Shown here: positions 33,374-41,267 of the stretch, in pieces
Layout: every line of letters begins with the position of its first letter
Numbering within the stretch: the stretch's first letter is position 1
From: Bifidobacterium biavatii DSM 23969
GTDB taxonomy: Bacteria; Actinomycetota; Actinomycetes; Actinomycetales; Bifidobacteriaceae
Assembly: GCF_000741165.1 (NCBI RefSeq)
Contig: NZ_JGYN01000003.1
Span: forward strand, 1-64,000
Length of the DNA: 64,000 bases
Direction of reading: 5' to 3'
Notes under the pieces: generated by a model
Seen by the model: the letters and a program-made list of their open reading frames with translations, nothing else
Database searches by the model: none
What the model was told of the DNA's origin: nothing
Program-made: the position numbers and the translations under genes

Positions 33374-33434
33374 ACATCCACTCTAGACCAGCGGTTCACA
33401 ACACGCCGTCATCCCGTGGACGCATGTGTACCCG

Positions 33435-34358
33435 CTACTCGTGCTTTTCGTCGTACTCCTCGTCGGTGGGGGTTTCGTCGTAGAGTTCGTGACCCTGCTT
33501 TTCGGCGATTTTCATCTGCTCGTTGATCCACGCGGCTTCGGCCGGGTTGATGTCGGCCGTGTTGAGTACCTTCTGCCACACCGGATAGAACAGGTGCATC
33601 GCCGGATACATGGCGGTGAACAGGATTTCCGGCTTGTGCTTGCGCCAATGCTGCGGATGCGCGTCGAACGTGTTCTTGAACCGGCGCATGTAGTTGAGGA
33701 ACGAGCCGAGCGACGTGTCCATGCGGCGCGCACTCATGCCGGCGATCATGCGCGGCGAGTACACGGTTTTCAGCCCCTTGCCGATCAGGTGCAGCGACAG
33801 GTCGATGTCCTCGTGCATCACGTCGGACTTGTCGCGGCACACTTCGCCCGCGATCTGCCGCCACGCGCTCGCCCGCACGGCCATGTTCGAGCCGAACAGC
33901 AGCGGCTGCCCGCCGTCGGCGCGATAGATGCGCTTGCGGATCGAATTGTCACCCTTCAAGCCGAAATGCCGCGACGGCATGTCGTAGTACATGACCGGTC
34001 CGGTCGCGCCCATCGCCTCCGGATCCTCGGTGAAAATGCCAGCGACGACCTCCACCCAGTCCGGCTTGATCATGCAGTCCGCGTCGAAGCGGCCGAGCAC
34101 GTCGCCGGTGGCGGCGTTCAGGCCGAAGTTGCGCGTCGGAATCAAGCCCTGCTCGTCGTTCTGATGGAGCAGCTTGATCGGCGCTTCGGGATGCTCCTTC
34201 ATGAAGCGCTCCACGATCGCGCACGTATCGTCGGTCGACCGGTTGTCGACGACGATGATCTCGTACGGCATCACGGTCTGCCTCACGGTGTTGAGCAGGC
34301 AGTCGGCGATGCGTTCGGCTTCGTTCCACGCGGGGATGACGATCGAAACATTCAGCAT
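33435..34358 (-). CDS. Family 2 glycosyltransferase
   Basis: Predicted cytosolic GT-A glycosyltransferase of 307 residues. The N-terminus MLNVSIVIPAWNEAERIADC is the nucleotide-binding start of the fold. VVDNRSTDDT near 38, GRFDADCMIKPDW (DxD-type motif) near 85 and the ED of HEDIDLSLHL near 185 follow. There are no clear membrane helices. The acidic tail is DETPTDEEYDEKHE. The start at 34358 is chosen because the fold begins at once; the frame extends to 34394. Donor and acceptor are unknown; cell-surface glycan synthesis is likely. It is divergent from the AI-2E-type permease gene. Confidence 0.88.
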   Translation of the reverse strand: MLNVSIVIPAWNEAERIADCLLNTVRQTVMPYEIIVVDNRSTDDTCAIVERFMKEHPEAPIKLLHQNDEQGLIPTRNFGLNAATGDVLGRFDADCMIKPDWVEVVAGIFTEDPEAMGATGPVMYYDMPSRHFGLKGDNSIRKRIYRADGGQPLLFGSNMAVRASAWRQIAGEVCRDKSDVMHEDIDLSLHLIGKGLKTVYSPRMIAGMSARRMDTSLGSFLNYMRRFKNTFDAHPQHWRKHKPEILFTAMYPAMHLFYPVWQKVLNTADINPAEAAWINEQMKIAEKQGHELYDETPTDEEYDEKHE

Positions 34359-34445
34359 ATCTTCAGCATACAAGCGCGCCGCGAACTGCCACATCGTCCG
34401 CGAGGACCATGCCGAAATGACCCGCCGACGTTAGAATGGGGAGCC

Positions 34446-36014
34446 ATGACCAAGCAGGATGAGCAAAGAATCGATTTCGCCTCCGTGTTCCCGGCCAAGG
34501 GCGATCCACGCAAGCCGCCGGACTGGTGGGGCCGTGGCCTGCTGTATGCGGCGATTGCCGTGTTCCTGTCTATTTTCGTGTGGCAGTCGTGGGGCAAGAT
34601 CGACTACATTGTGCTCGATCTGGTGATTTCCGTGTTCCTTGCGCTTGCGATGGAGCCGATGGTGCTCATTATGGTCCGTCACGGCTGGAAGCGCGGCGTT
34701 GCGGCCGCGATCACGCTGATCGGACTGACGATCATCGTCGTCGCCCTGTTTTCGCTGTTCGGCTCGATGTTCGTGCAGCAGGTGATCTCGATGGTGCGCG
34801 GGCTGCCGGCGCTCTACGATCAGATCAAGGACGCGGTCGAACAGTATTCAAACTTCCACATGCCGGAGATCGACAGTCTCGGCACGGAGATTTTCAAGAA
34901 CCTGCAGACCTCGTGGGTGACGAACTTCGCCGGCCAGGCGCTCAACACCACGGTGGGCCTGTTCAGCGCGCTGCTCAACATCATGACCGTGTTCATGGTC
35001 ACGTACTACATGTCGGCGGCGGGCCCGAAGATGCGCCGCAGCATGTGCCAGTGGCTGGGCGACAGCCAGCAGCGCCGCTTCCTGCTCGCGTGGACGATCG
35101 TGCAGGACCAGATTTCCGGCTTCCTGTTCTCGCGTTCGATCCTCGCGCTCATCAACGCGACGTGCACGGCGATCTTCCTCGAGATCATCCACGTGCCGTA
35201 CTGGCTGCCGCTGGCGTTGTTCTGCGGCGTTGTCTCGCAGTTCATCCCGACCGTCGGCACGTACATCGGCGGTGCGCTGCCGGTCGTGTTCGCGTGGGGG
35301 TCGAACGGCATCTGGTATGCGGTGGGCGTGCTCGTGTTCATCACCGTCTACCAGCAGTTCGAGAACCTGATTCTCTCGCCGAAGATTTCCGAACGCACGA
35401 TGGACCTGAATCCGGCGATCGCGTTCCTTGCGGTGCTCGTGTTCGGTTCGGTGTTCGGCGCGCTCGGCGCGTTCCTGGCGCTGCCGATCACGGCCAGTCT
35501 GCAGGCGATTTTCAAGGTGTACACGAAGCGCTACGAACTGGTTGATTCGCCGCTGCTGTACGATCCGGACACGGTAAAGAAGTCGAAGGTCGTCGAGGGC
35601 GCGGAGGCGTTCGGCGAGCATGTGATCAAACCGGTGAGCAGTCACATGCCGCGTGCGGCCAAGGGGTCGAGCGCGCGCGTGCCGATGAACGAGGAGCTGC
35701 AGCATCTGGCCGAGCAGGTGTATCACCTGCCGACCGCGCGGCAGCTCGACGAGTCGGAGACGATGGCGATACCGAAGGGCGCGCTCGGCAAATGGGATGA
35801 GGAGCGGCACGGTCTGGCCGGCCTGTCCGGCACGTCGGACGACGGGCCGAGCGGCGACGGCAGCGACGACGATCGTGACGGCGACGCGAAGTCCGGTTCC
35901 GCGGACGACGCGGCTGGCGCAACCGACCGGCCGGCATCCGTCAAACCGGCGTCGGGCAAATCCGCAACGTCAGACAAATCCGCATCCGACAATCCGCGAA
36001 GCAGGTGGCGCTGA
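34446..36014 (+). CDS. AI-2E family transporter
   Basis: Permease of 522 residues of the AI-2E (TqsA/PerM) family. Hydrophobic segments include LLYAAIAVFLSIFVW, GVAAAITLIGLTIIVVALFSLF (given in part), LLNIMTVFMVTYYMS, and the C-terminal pair GIWYAVGVLVFITVYQ and FLAVLVFGSVFGALGAFLAL. The family block VSQFIPTVGTYIGGALPV near 259 and ENLILSPKI near 305 are diagnostic. The last 150 residues are a polar Asp/Ser/Lys-rich cytosolic tail. The substrate is unknown. The stop overlaps the next gene at TGATG. Confidence 0.9.
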   Translation: MTKQDEQRIDFASVFPAKGDPRKPPDWWGRGLLYAAIAVFLSIFVWQSWGKIDYIVLDLVISVFLALAMEPMVLIMVRHGWKRGVAAAITLIGLTIIVVALFSLFGSMFVQQVISMVRGLPALYDQIKDAVEQYSNFHMPEIDSLGTEIFKNLQTSWVTNFAGQALNTTVGLFSALLNIMTVFMVTYYMSAAGPKMRRSMCQWLGDSQQRRFLLAWTIVQDQISGFLFSRSILALINATCTAIFLEIIHVPYWLPLALFCGVVSQFIPTVGTYIGGALPVVFAWGSNGIWYAVGVLVFITVYQQFENLILSPKISERTMDLNPAIAFLAVLVFGSVFGALGAFLALPITASLQAIFKVYTKRYELVDSPLLYDPDTVKKSKVVEGAEAFGEHVIKPVSSHMPRAAKGSSARVPMNEELQHLAEQVYHLPTARQLDESETMAIPKGALGKWDEERHGLAGLSGTSDDGPSGDGSDDDRDGDAKSGSADDAAGATDRPASVKPASGKSATSDKSASDNPRSRWR

Positions 36015-37240
36015 TGGCACTCCTGTCCGTACTCGACATTCTCATGTACATCATCGGCATCGTCGGCATCGTGTACCAGGCGATCTGCGTCGTCGTCTCG
36101 CTGGTGGCCAAGCCGATCGCCTTCCCCGACGCGCCGATGGACAAACGCTACGCCGTGCTCATCTCCGCGCGCAACGAGGAAAGCGTGATCGGCAACCTCA
36201 TCGACGACATCCAATCGCAGACGTATCCGAGCAGGCTCGTCGACATCTGGCTCGTCGCCGACAACTGCGACGACCATACCGCCGATCTCGCGCGGTCCAA
36301 AGGCTGCCACGTCATCGAACGCTTCAACAAGGAGCTCATCGGCAAGGGCTACGCGCTCACCTACCTGCTCGACCAGATGAACGAGTCCGGCGCAAGCGAC
36401 GACTACGACGCGTTCTTCGTGTTCGACGCCGACAACCGGCTCGACAAGCACTATTTTGAGGAAATGAACAAGGCGTTCCAGGCCGGGTTCAAGATCCTGA
36501 CCAGCTACCGCAATTCGGTGAACCTGTCCGACAACTGGGTATCCAGCGGTTCGGCGCTGTGGTTCATCCGCGAGTCGCGATTCCTGAGCGCCTCGCGCAT
36601 GCGCCTCGGCACCAGCTGCCACGTGGGCGGCACGGGCTTCATGTTCTCGCGCGAGGTGATGAAGCGCAACAACGGCTGGAAGTTCCATCTGCTCACCGAA
36701 GACCTCGAGTTCACGATGGACTCGGTGCTGCACGGCGACCGCATCGGCTACTGCGGCACGGCGATCCTGTACGACGAGCAGCCAGTCACGTTCCAGCAGA
36801 GCTGGCGTCAGCGGCTGCGCTGGAGCAAGGGATTCCTGCAGGTGTTCCGCTATTACGGCCCGGCGCTGATCAAGCGCGCGGTGCGCGAGCGCGATTTTTC
36901 GGCCGTGGACTTTACGCTGCTGCTGTGCCCGTTCACCGTGCTGACGATTACGCGCATTCTGCTGGGATGGCTGTTCGCTGCGTGCGGATTCGTGACGTGG
37001 CAGTCGCAGGTGCAGTCGCTGCTGGGCTGGTCGAATGGCATTGTGATGGCGGTGCTGACGATGATGGCGCTTGCCGCGCTGACGATCATCGTGGAGCGCG
37101 ACCATATTGGCGCGACCAACAAGGAGCTGTTCGCGTATGTGCTGAGCTTCCCGATCTACATGCTCAGCTATGTGCCGATTTCTTTCCAGGCGATTTTCGC
37201 CAAGGCCCAGTGGAAGCCGATCGCCCATAAAGGCGCATGA
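36014..37240 (+). CDS. Membrane-associated processive family 2 glycosyltransferase
   Basis: Polysaccharide-synthase-like GT2 of 408 residues. An N-terminal membrane helix (LMYIIGIVGIVYQAICVVVSLVA, given in part) precedes the GT-A domain: VLISARNEES near residue 45, VADNCDDHT near 80, FFVFDADNRLD (DxD) near 135, the TED-like LLTEDLEF near 230 and QRLRW (QxxRW, bound by processive synthases) near 265. Three further C-terminal helices follow. ATG at 36014 follows TGA of the previous gene in a TGATG junction; a GTG at 36005 is also possible. Together with the upstream permease it may act in surface glycan assembly. Confidence 0.87.
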   Translation: MALLSVLDILMYIIGIVGIVYQAICVVVSLVAKPIAFPDAPMDKRYAVLISARNEESVIGNLIDDIQSQTYPSRLVDIWLVADNCDDHTADLARSKGCHVIERFNKELIGKGYALTYLLDQMNESGASDDYDAFFVFDADNRLDKHYFEEMNKAFQAGFKILTSYRNSVNLSDNWVSSGSALWFIRESRFLSASRMRLGTSCHVGGTGFMFSREVMKRNNGWKFHLLTEDLEFTMDSVLHGDRIGYCGTAILYDEQPVTFQQSWRQRLRWSKGFLQVFRYYGPALIKRAVRERDFSAVDFTLLLCPFTVLTITRILLGWLFAACGFVTWQSQVQSLLGWSNGIVMAVLTMMALAALTIIVERDHIGATNKELFAYVLSFPIYMLSYVPISFQAIFAKAQWKPIAHKGA

Positions 37241-37250
37241 CGGCGTCCTT

Positions 37251-37405
37251 CCCCGGTTCCCGGGATTCGCGCGTGAAAATCCCGGGAACCGGGGTCTGTT
37301 CATATGAACATAAACAGGCCCGGAATCATGCGGTTCATGGTTCCGGGCCTGTGCATTATTGTGAGGTTTTCAGTTCCCGGGATTTTTACGGGGAATCCCG
37401 GGAAC
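37251..37405. terminator. Cluster of three perfect hairpins between convergent genes
   Basis: Hairpin 1 has 17-bp arms at 37251-37267 and 37278-37294 (CCCCGGTTCCCGGGATT). Hairpin 2 has 12-bp arms at 37314-37325 and 37341-37352 (ACAGGCCCGGAA). Hairpin 3 has 12-bp arms at 37373-37384 and 37394-37405 (GTTCCCGGGATT, the core of hairpin 1 again). Between 1 and 2 is a perfect palindrome TGTTCATATGAACA (37297-37310). It is a strong two-way terminator region. Confidence 0.8.
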
Positions 37406-37414
37406 CGGAAGGCA

Positions 37415-38566
37415 TCACATCAGCGACTTGTAGATCGCGAGGATGTCCTCTTCGGTGGCCTTGCGCGGGTTGCCCGGCGTGCACACGTCGTTGAACGCGT
37501 CGTGGGCCAGCGGCGCCAGATCGGCCTCGGTCGCGCCGACCTCGGAGATCGTGGTCGGGTTCTTGAGGTCGACGGTCAGCTGGTGCACGGCCTGCACGGC
37601 CTCCTCGCGCACCTTCTCGAGGTCGCCGGTGTAGGCGTCCTCGACGCCGAACGCGTCGGCGATGTCGCGGTACTTCTCACCGGTGTAGTCCTTGTTGTAC
37701 TCCATGACCGGGGCCAGCAGGATGCCGTTGGCCACGCCGTGTGCGACGCCGAGGCGGCCACCCAGCGGGTGGGCCATGCCGTGCACCAGGCCGAGGCCGA
37801 CGTTCGAGTAGGCCATGCCGGTGATGTAGGACGCGTACGCCATCTGCTCGCCGGCCGGGATGTCGCCGTCGGCGGACTTGGCGAGGTTCTTGGCGATCAT
37901 GCGGATCGTCTGCATGGACAGGCAGTCCGACAGGCTCCACGCGCCCGGCGTGATGTAGCCCTCGATCGCGTGGGTCAGCGCGTCGAGACCGGTAGCGACC
38001 TTGAGGCCGCGCGGCATGGAATCGGTCAGGTCCGGGTCGACGAACGCGACGATCGGAATGTCGTGCGGGTCGACGGCCACAAACTTGCGCTTGTTGGCGG
38101 TGTCGGTGATGACGTAGTTGATGGTCGTTTCGGACGCGGTGCCGGCGGTGGTCGGCACGCCGAAGATCGGCACGGACGGGTTCTTCGTATCGGCGACGCC
38201 CTCGAGCGAGAGCACGTCGGCGAACTCCGGGTTGGCGGTGATGATGCCGATGCCCTTGCAGGTGTCCTGCGGCGAGCCGCCGCCGAGGCCGATCAGGAAG
38301 TCGGCGCCGGATTCGGCGAACTTGGCGACGCCGTCCTTGATGCACTCGACCGGCGGGTTCGGCTTGACGTTGGAGAACACCTCATACGGCAGGCCCGCCT
38401 CGTCGAGCACCTTGGTGACCTTCTCGGCGGTGCCAGTCTCCAGCAGCACCGGATCGGTGACGATGAACGCCTTGGTGAAGCCGTGCTGCTTGGCAACGGC
38501 CGGGATCTCCTTGATCGCGCCACGGCCGAAATAGGCGGTCTGATTGAAGATCATGCGATAAACCAT
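37415..38566 (-). CDS. fucO: Lactaldehyde reductase / 1,2-propanediol oxidoreductase (iron-containing alcohol dehydrogenase)
   Basis: Group III iron-dependent alcohol dehydrogenase of 383 residues reducing L-lactaldehyde to 1,2-propanediol with NADH in fucose or rhamnose breakdown. FNQTAYFGRGAI opens the fold, GLGGGSPQDTCKGIG near 96 binds NAD, FGVPTTAGTASE near 139 is a family block, and metal ligands lie in DALTHAIEGY near 196 and LVHGMAHPLGG near 262. The start at 38566 has AAGGAG seven bases upstream. This start, ribosome site and promoter belong to an integrated element: the original 5' end (ATG GTC TAC CGC ATG AT with its own AAGGAG) now lies 6.1 kb away at 44630-44660. Confidence 0.93.
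   Translation of the reverse strand: MVYRMIFNQTAYFGRGAIKEIPAVAKQHGFTKAFIVTDPVLLETGTAEKVTKVLDEAGLPYEVFSNVKPNPPVECIKDGVAKFAESGADFLIGLGGGSPQDTCKGIGIITANPEFADVLSLEGVADTKNPSVPIFGVPTTAGTASETTINYVITDTANKRKFVAVDPHDIPIVAFVDPDLTDSMPRGLKVATGLDALTHAIEGYITPGAWSLSDCLSMQTIRMIAKNLAKSADGDIPAGEQMAYASYITGMAYSNVGLGLVHGMAHPLGGRLGVAHGVANGILLAPVMEYNKDYTGEKYRDIADAFGVEDAYTGDLEKVREEAVQAVHQLTVDLKNPTTISEVGATEADLAPLAHDAFNDVCTPGNPRKATEEDILAIYKSLM
38550..38566. other. attL: left attachment site at the fucO start
   Basis: ATCATGCGATAAACCAT, the reverse complement of the first codons of fucO. It matches the site at 44630-44646 (ATCATGCGGTAGACCAT) at 15 of 17 positions, with an identical 8-base block ATCATGCG that is the likely crossover core. 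The differences fall in synonymous positions of codons 2 and 3. Confidence 0.75.
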
Positions 38567-38604
38567 TTTTATGCTCCTTTGCATTGGAACTATTGGGTTT
38601 TTCT

Positions 38605-38668
38605 GGTGTCGTATTCTTCCCGGTAAAAAGTCCGGTAAAAGAACACGACACCTTCACGAATGATTATA
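38605..38668 (-). promoter_or_regulatory. Element-borne promoter and leader hairpin in front of fucO
   Basis: On the minus strand a perfect -10 box TATAAT (38663-38668) with a weak -35 region lies about 100 bases before the fucO start. The transcript would begin with a 14-bp hairpin: GGTGTCGTATTCTT (38605-38618) and AAGAACACGACACC (38639-38652), one mismatch. Its loop contains two copies of CCGGTAAAA, which also occurs (as CGGGTAAAA and CCGGTAAAT) near the right end, so these may be integrase arm sites. A small hairpin CGGGATG/CATCCCG (38672-38691) precedes it. Confidence 0.55.
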
Positions 38669-38702
38669 GGCCGGGATGGTATGACATCCCGCATTTTGTG
38701 TG

Positions 38703-39371
38703 TTAGAGAATGGGGGTGAGTATTCCCCGCGCTTTGCATAGCTGCTGCATGGCAAACCGGGGGTCATCCACCGCACTGCTGAGCAGCATTTGCAGTTCGG
38801 CATCGGGGAGGCTCTTTGCGTATCGAATCCAGCATGCCGCGTCGTCGAGCATTCCGGTAGCGGCGTAGGCTTGGTTCGTTCCCATGATGGGCAGGTGGAG
38901 TTTGGGGCACTTTCGCTTTGTCTTGCGTATCGTCGCTTCGGTGCAGGGGATGCCTATCATGTTTTCGGGGCATAGCACCCACGCGGAGAGGCACCGGCAT
39001 AGAAGCCGTTTGCTGGGTTTATAAATGTCCCAATCCCATGTCAGTGGGCCCGTGCTTCGAATGGCGGCGGTGTTATATGTGTCGAACGTGTCCCGTTCGC
39101 TTTTTGGCCGGTCTTCAAAGAACCAATCATCGAAGACGTCCAGCAGCCTTTGCTTGTCGTCTTCTGTGGGCATTTCCTCTTCGCTCAGGAGAGGCAGGCC
39201 GAGGCACTCCATCGCGGCGGTTGCAATCCGGGTCGCGCCGTCCAGAATGTCCTCGCGTATAATCTCCATCGGCATGCCCTCAATGGTCACGGTCGCATTC
39301 CCCTCATAGGCAGCTTCGAGGCCTTGGGGCAAGGCCAGCCCCCGGTCGCTCGTGATTCGTATCGTCTTCAT
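38703..39371 (-). CDS. Element gene of unknown function (222 residues)
   Basis: Protein beginning MKTIRITSDRGLALPQGLE; I do not recognise it. The N-terminal 50 residues look like a small beta-rich domain (TVTIEGMPMEIIRED). The body is helical, with WFFEDRPKSERDTFDTYNTA and several cysteines (CRCLSAWVLCPENMIGIPC). There is no signal or membrane segment. The start at 39371 fits the N-terminus; the frame runs to 39407. It is transcribed toward fucO and away from the rest of the element, separated from them by a control region. Confidence 0.7.
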   Translation of the reverse strand: MKTIRITSDRGLALPQGLEAAYEGNATVTIEGMPMEIIREDILDGATRIATAAMECLGLPLLSEEEMPTEDDKQRLLDVFDDWFFEDRPKSERDTFDTYNTAAIRSTGPLTWDWDIYKPSKRLLCRCLSAWVLCPENMIGIPCTEATIRKTKRKCPKLHLPIMGTNQAYAATGMLDDAACWIRYAKSLPDAELQMLLSSAVDDPRFAMQQLCKARGILTPIL

Positions 39372-39654
39372 GTTTGCCTTTCCGTGCCGGTCTTTCCGGC
39401 CTCGCAAGGTTAATATCGGCCACGGTGACTTTTTGTCACCTACAGGCCCCTCATAGGCCCCGTTTTCATGGCCTTCGCAAGCCGCTTCTTGAGGTTATGT
39501 TACGTGTTTGTAAAACTTATGTTACGAACATGTTAACTATTTCCTTGTCGCGCGGAAACCCCCAGTCCACCGAGGTTTTTGAAAAACGTGCTGTCCGATA
39601 TTTCCACGGTGACACGTCGGAAAGGCCGACGCGAATATTGAAAGGACGTTCATC
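39372..39654. promoter_or_regulatory. Divergent control region of the element
   Basis: Holds direct repeats TTATGTTACG at 39495-39504 and 39517-39526, 22 bases apart (two helical turns), followed by ATGTTAAC; these look like operator sites. A hairpin GGTGAC/GTCACC (39424-39440) with a T5 loop lies near the minus-strand gene. AAAGGA before 39655 is the ribosome site of the next gene. A regulator from the element, such as the HTH or ribbon-helix-helix-like proteins, could bind here. Confidence 0.5.
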
Positions 39655-40041
39655 ATGGACGGCAGGATTTCTCGGCTCATTCTTCCTACGAGCGCTTGGC
39701 TGATGCGCATTGTATGCCTTCAGGGCTATAAGGATGCGGAACCTCAGATGGAGCGTGGAGCTGATGGCAAGCCCTCCACTACGCAGAAGCTGGTTGACGG
39801 CAAGCCGGTCTATCCCCTTCGCGGTGTGGTCGTGCAGATTCAGAATGATGCCGGGGCGTGGGTTGTGGCCGAGGGCATCAGCGTCAAGGCCCGCGTCGCT
39901 AAGGACTGGCCGCAATACATACCGCTCGCCCCGGCTGGTGAAAAGGTCATCGTAACACCATATGCCGCAGTGAGCGGCAAGTACGCTTCGGTGCGCTACA
40001 GCGTCATCGTGGACGACCTCGAACCGGTGCAAGGCAAGTAA
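39655..40041 (+). CDS. Element protein of unknown function (128 residues)
   Basis: Begins MDGRISRLILPTSAW. The C-terminal 75 residues are beta-rich (LRGVVVQIQNDAGAWVVAEG, EKVIVTPYAAVSGKYASVRY), which would suit an OB-fold or similar single-strand-binding role, but no family is recognised. It has no membrane segment. The start has AAAGGA eight bases upstream. It is the first gene of the plus-strand run. In rolling-circle replicons a DNA-binding accessory protein is often present; that role is only a guess here. Confidence 0.65.
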   Translation: MDGRISRLILPTSAWLMRIVCLQGYKDAEPQMERGADGKPSTTQKLVDGKPVYPLRGVVVQIQNDAGAWVVAEGISVKARVAKDWPQYIPLAPAGEKVIVTPYAAVSGKYASVRYSVIVDDLEPVQGK

Positions 40042-40097
40042 TCGGACTGGTACGACTGGCGGGGCTTCGGCCCCGCCCCTCGCAAGGAGGTGTTCTT

Positions 40098-40466
40098 ATG
40101 GCTATTCCGAGCGGTGTCGTGCCTCTCGCTGAGGCATTGCAGGGAACGGATATGAGCTTGCCCGAGTACGTGGAGCTTTGGCACTACTTCGGCAATAAAC
40201 CTATTGCAGTAGAAGGGCAATGGGGGTTGATTGGGATGATGTCCATTGATTCGGCCATTGCCGAAGACGTGCTTTTCGAACCGCTCGCGGTCTCATTCAA
40301 CGCGGGGCTGATGCGAAAAGGCATGGCTGACGTTCGACGTATGCAGTCGCAGATGTTGCGTGGCGGCGAGACGCACGACGGCCTTGCTGAGCAGATGGAG
40401 CGTGAGTGGCGGAATGAGAAACGCGAGGAAGCCCAGGAGCTTCGATGGGAGGCCTCGCATGATTGA
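40098..40466 (+). CDS. Element protein of unknown function (122 residues)
   Basis: Begins MAIPSGVVPLAEALQGTDMS; not recognised. Two parts are visible: a mixed N-terminal domain (YVELWHYFGNKPIAVEGQW) and a C-terminal charged helix rich in Glu and Arg (LAEQMEREWRNEKREEAQEL), likely a coiled coil. AAGGAGG lies seven bases before the ATG. It overlaps the next gene by eight bases. Confidence 0.65.
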   Translation: MAIPSGVVPLAEALQGTDMSLPEYVELWHYFGNKPIAVEGQWGLIGMMSIDSAIAEDVLFEPLAVSFNAGLMRKGMADVRRMQSQMLRGGETHDGLAEQMEREWRNEKREEAQELRWEASHD

Positions 40467-40881
40467 GCTTCTTGTCTCTTTTGCCCTCGGTTTTCTGCTG
40501 GGGCTGATAACGGCGGCAACGATTTTTGTTGCGATTGTGTGGATGGACGGAAAGGACTTTCACAATGGACGGAAAACAGAAACGGCCCGTGAAAGCGTGG
40601 CTGGAACCGGCGACGTACTCGGCCCTTCGGATGTGGGCCGCAGCGATACCGGGCATGACCATCTCGAAACTCGTGGGGGTGGCGGTGCGCCGGGAACTGG
40701 CGCGGCTACAAGCCCAACAGAAGCCGTTGGACGTGACGAACCCCGACCGGCTGGAGGGGCTGACGGAGGAGGAGATAGACCCCCGCGTGGCGACCGTATC
40801 GAGGTCTCTAAGGGCGGCTACGAGCGATGGCGGCGCGAACGGGCCGAGGCGCGGGCTACGCAAGATTCGGAGGCGGGTTGA
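40459..40881 (+). CDS. Element single-pass membrane protein, overprinted by the next gene
   Basis: A 140-residue frame starting MIELLVSFALGFLLGL, with one strong membrane helix (about residues 2-28) and a long polar Gly/Asp/Arg-rich tail. GGGAGG lies seven bases upstream. From 40565 onward a second gene runs in another frame over nearly all of the tail, so one sequence encodes both proteins if both are real. The tail ends with a more protein-like block (EVSKGGYERWRRERAEARA). The stop overlaps the next ATG at TGATG (40879-40883). The function is unknown. Confidence 0.55.
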   Translation: MIELLVSFALGFLLGLITAATIFVAIVWMDGKDFHNGRKTETARESVAGTGDVLGPSDVGRSDTGHDHLETRGGGGAPGTGAATSPTEAVGRDEPRPAGGADGGGDRPPRGDRIEVSKGGYERWRRERAEARATQDSEAG

Positions 40882-40894
40882 TGACGGCGCATGA
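40565..40894 (+). CDS. Element small DNA-binding-like protein nested in another frame
   Basis: A 109-residue protein, MDGKQKRPVKAWLEPATYSA, with AAAGGA eight bases upstream. The first 55 residues (KAWLEPATYSALRMWAAAIP and ISKLVGVAVRREL) look like a ribbon-helix-helix type DNA-binding domain: a strand, then two helices. The rest is polar. It lies almost entirely inside the preceding frame. A regulator or plasmid-copy role is possible, not shown. Confidence 0.55.
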   Translation: MDGKQKRPVKAWLEPATYSALRMWAAAIPGMTISKLVGVAVRRELARLQAQQKPLDVTNPDRLEGLTEEEIDPRVATVSRSLRAATSDGGANGPRRGLRKIRRRVDDGA

Positions 40895-41078
40895 GGTGCT
40901 GGAATGGCTCGTGTCTACGCACGTGCCGGTATGGGTCGCAGTTCTTGCTCTTTTTATTGGGCTTTTTGCCCGTGAGCTGGCTGAGGCATGGAGTCATAGC
41001 CGGGAACGGGAACGGGCTTATAAGGCCTACTGGGACGAGAAAGGAGGTGAGGACGATGATGAGGATTATCGACGGTGA
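40881..41078 (+). CDS. Element small membrane protein (65 residues)
   Basis: Begins MTAHEVLEWLVSTHVPVW, with one membrane helix (VPVWVAVLALFIGLFA, about residues 14-30) and a strongly charged tail ending GGEDDDEDYRR. The ATG overlaps the stop of the 140-residue frame (TGATG). Ribosome site AGGCGGG. It is the second single-helix protein of the element; small membrane proteins are common in rolling-circle plasmids and in ssDNA phages. The function is unknown. Confidence 0.6.
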   Translation: MTAHEVLEWLVSTHVPVWVAVLALFIGLFARELAEAWSHSRERERAYKAYWDEKGGEDDDEDYRR

Positions 41079-41247
41079 CGTCTATGTCAGTCAATCCGAT
41101 GTAGCGGTGTTGGGTGAGGTCTCGGACACGCAAATCATGCGACTTACCGCGCAGGGCGTTTTTCGCGATTCCATCAAGAAGCAGAACGGGCGGGCATGGT
41201 ACCGGCTCGTTGACGTCCTGAGCTGGCGTCAGTCCCGGCAGAAGTAA
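41056..41247 (+). CDS. Element excisionase/HTH-type DNA-binding protein (63 residues)
   Basis: Begins MMRIIDGDVYVSQSDVAVLG. The layout (DVAVLGEVSDTQIMRLTAQG, then AWYRLVDVLSW) is that of the winged helix-turn-helix found in excisionases and MerR-like regulators. AAGGAGG is eight bases upstream and lies inside the preceding gene, which it overlaps by 23 bases. It ends just before the origin region. It may act as Xis for the integrase or as repressor of rep. Confidence 0.65.
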   Translation: MMRIIDGDVYVSQSDVAVLGEVSDTQIMRLTAQGVFRDSIKKQNGRAWYRLVDVLSWRQSRQK

Positions 41248-41267
41248 TGTCCACATTTGTGGACATG

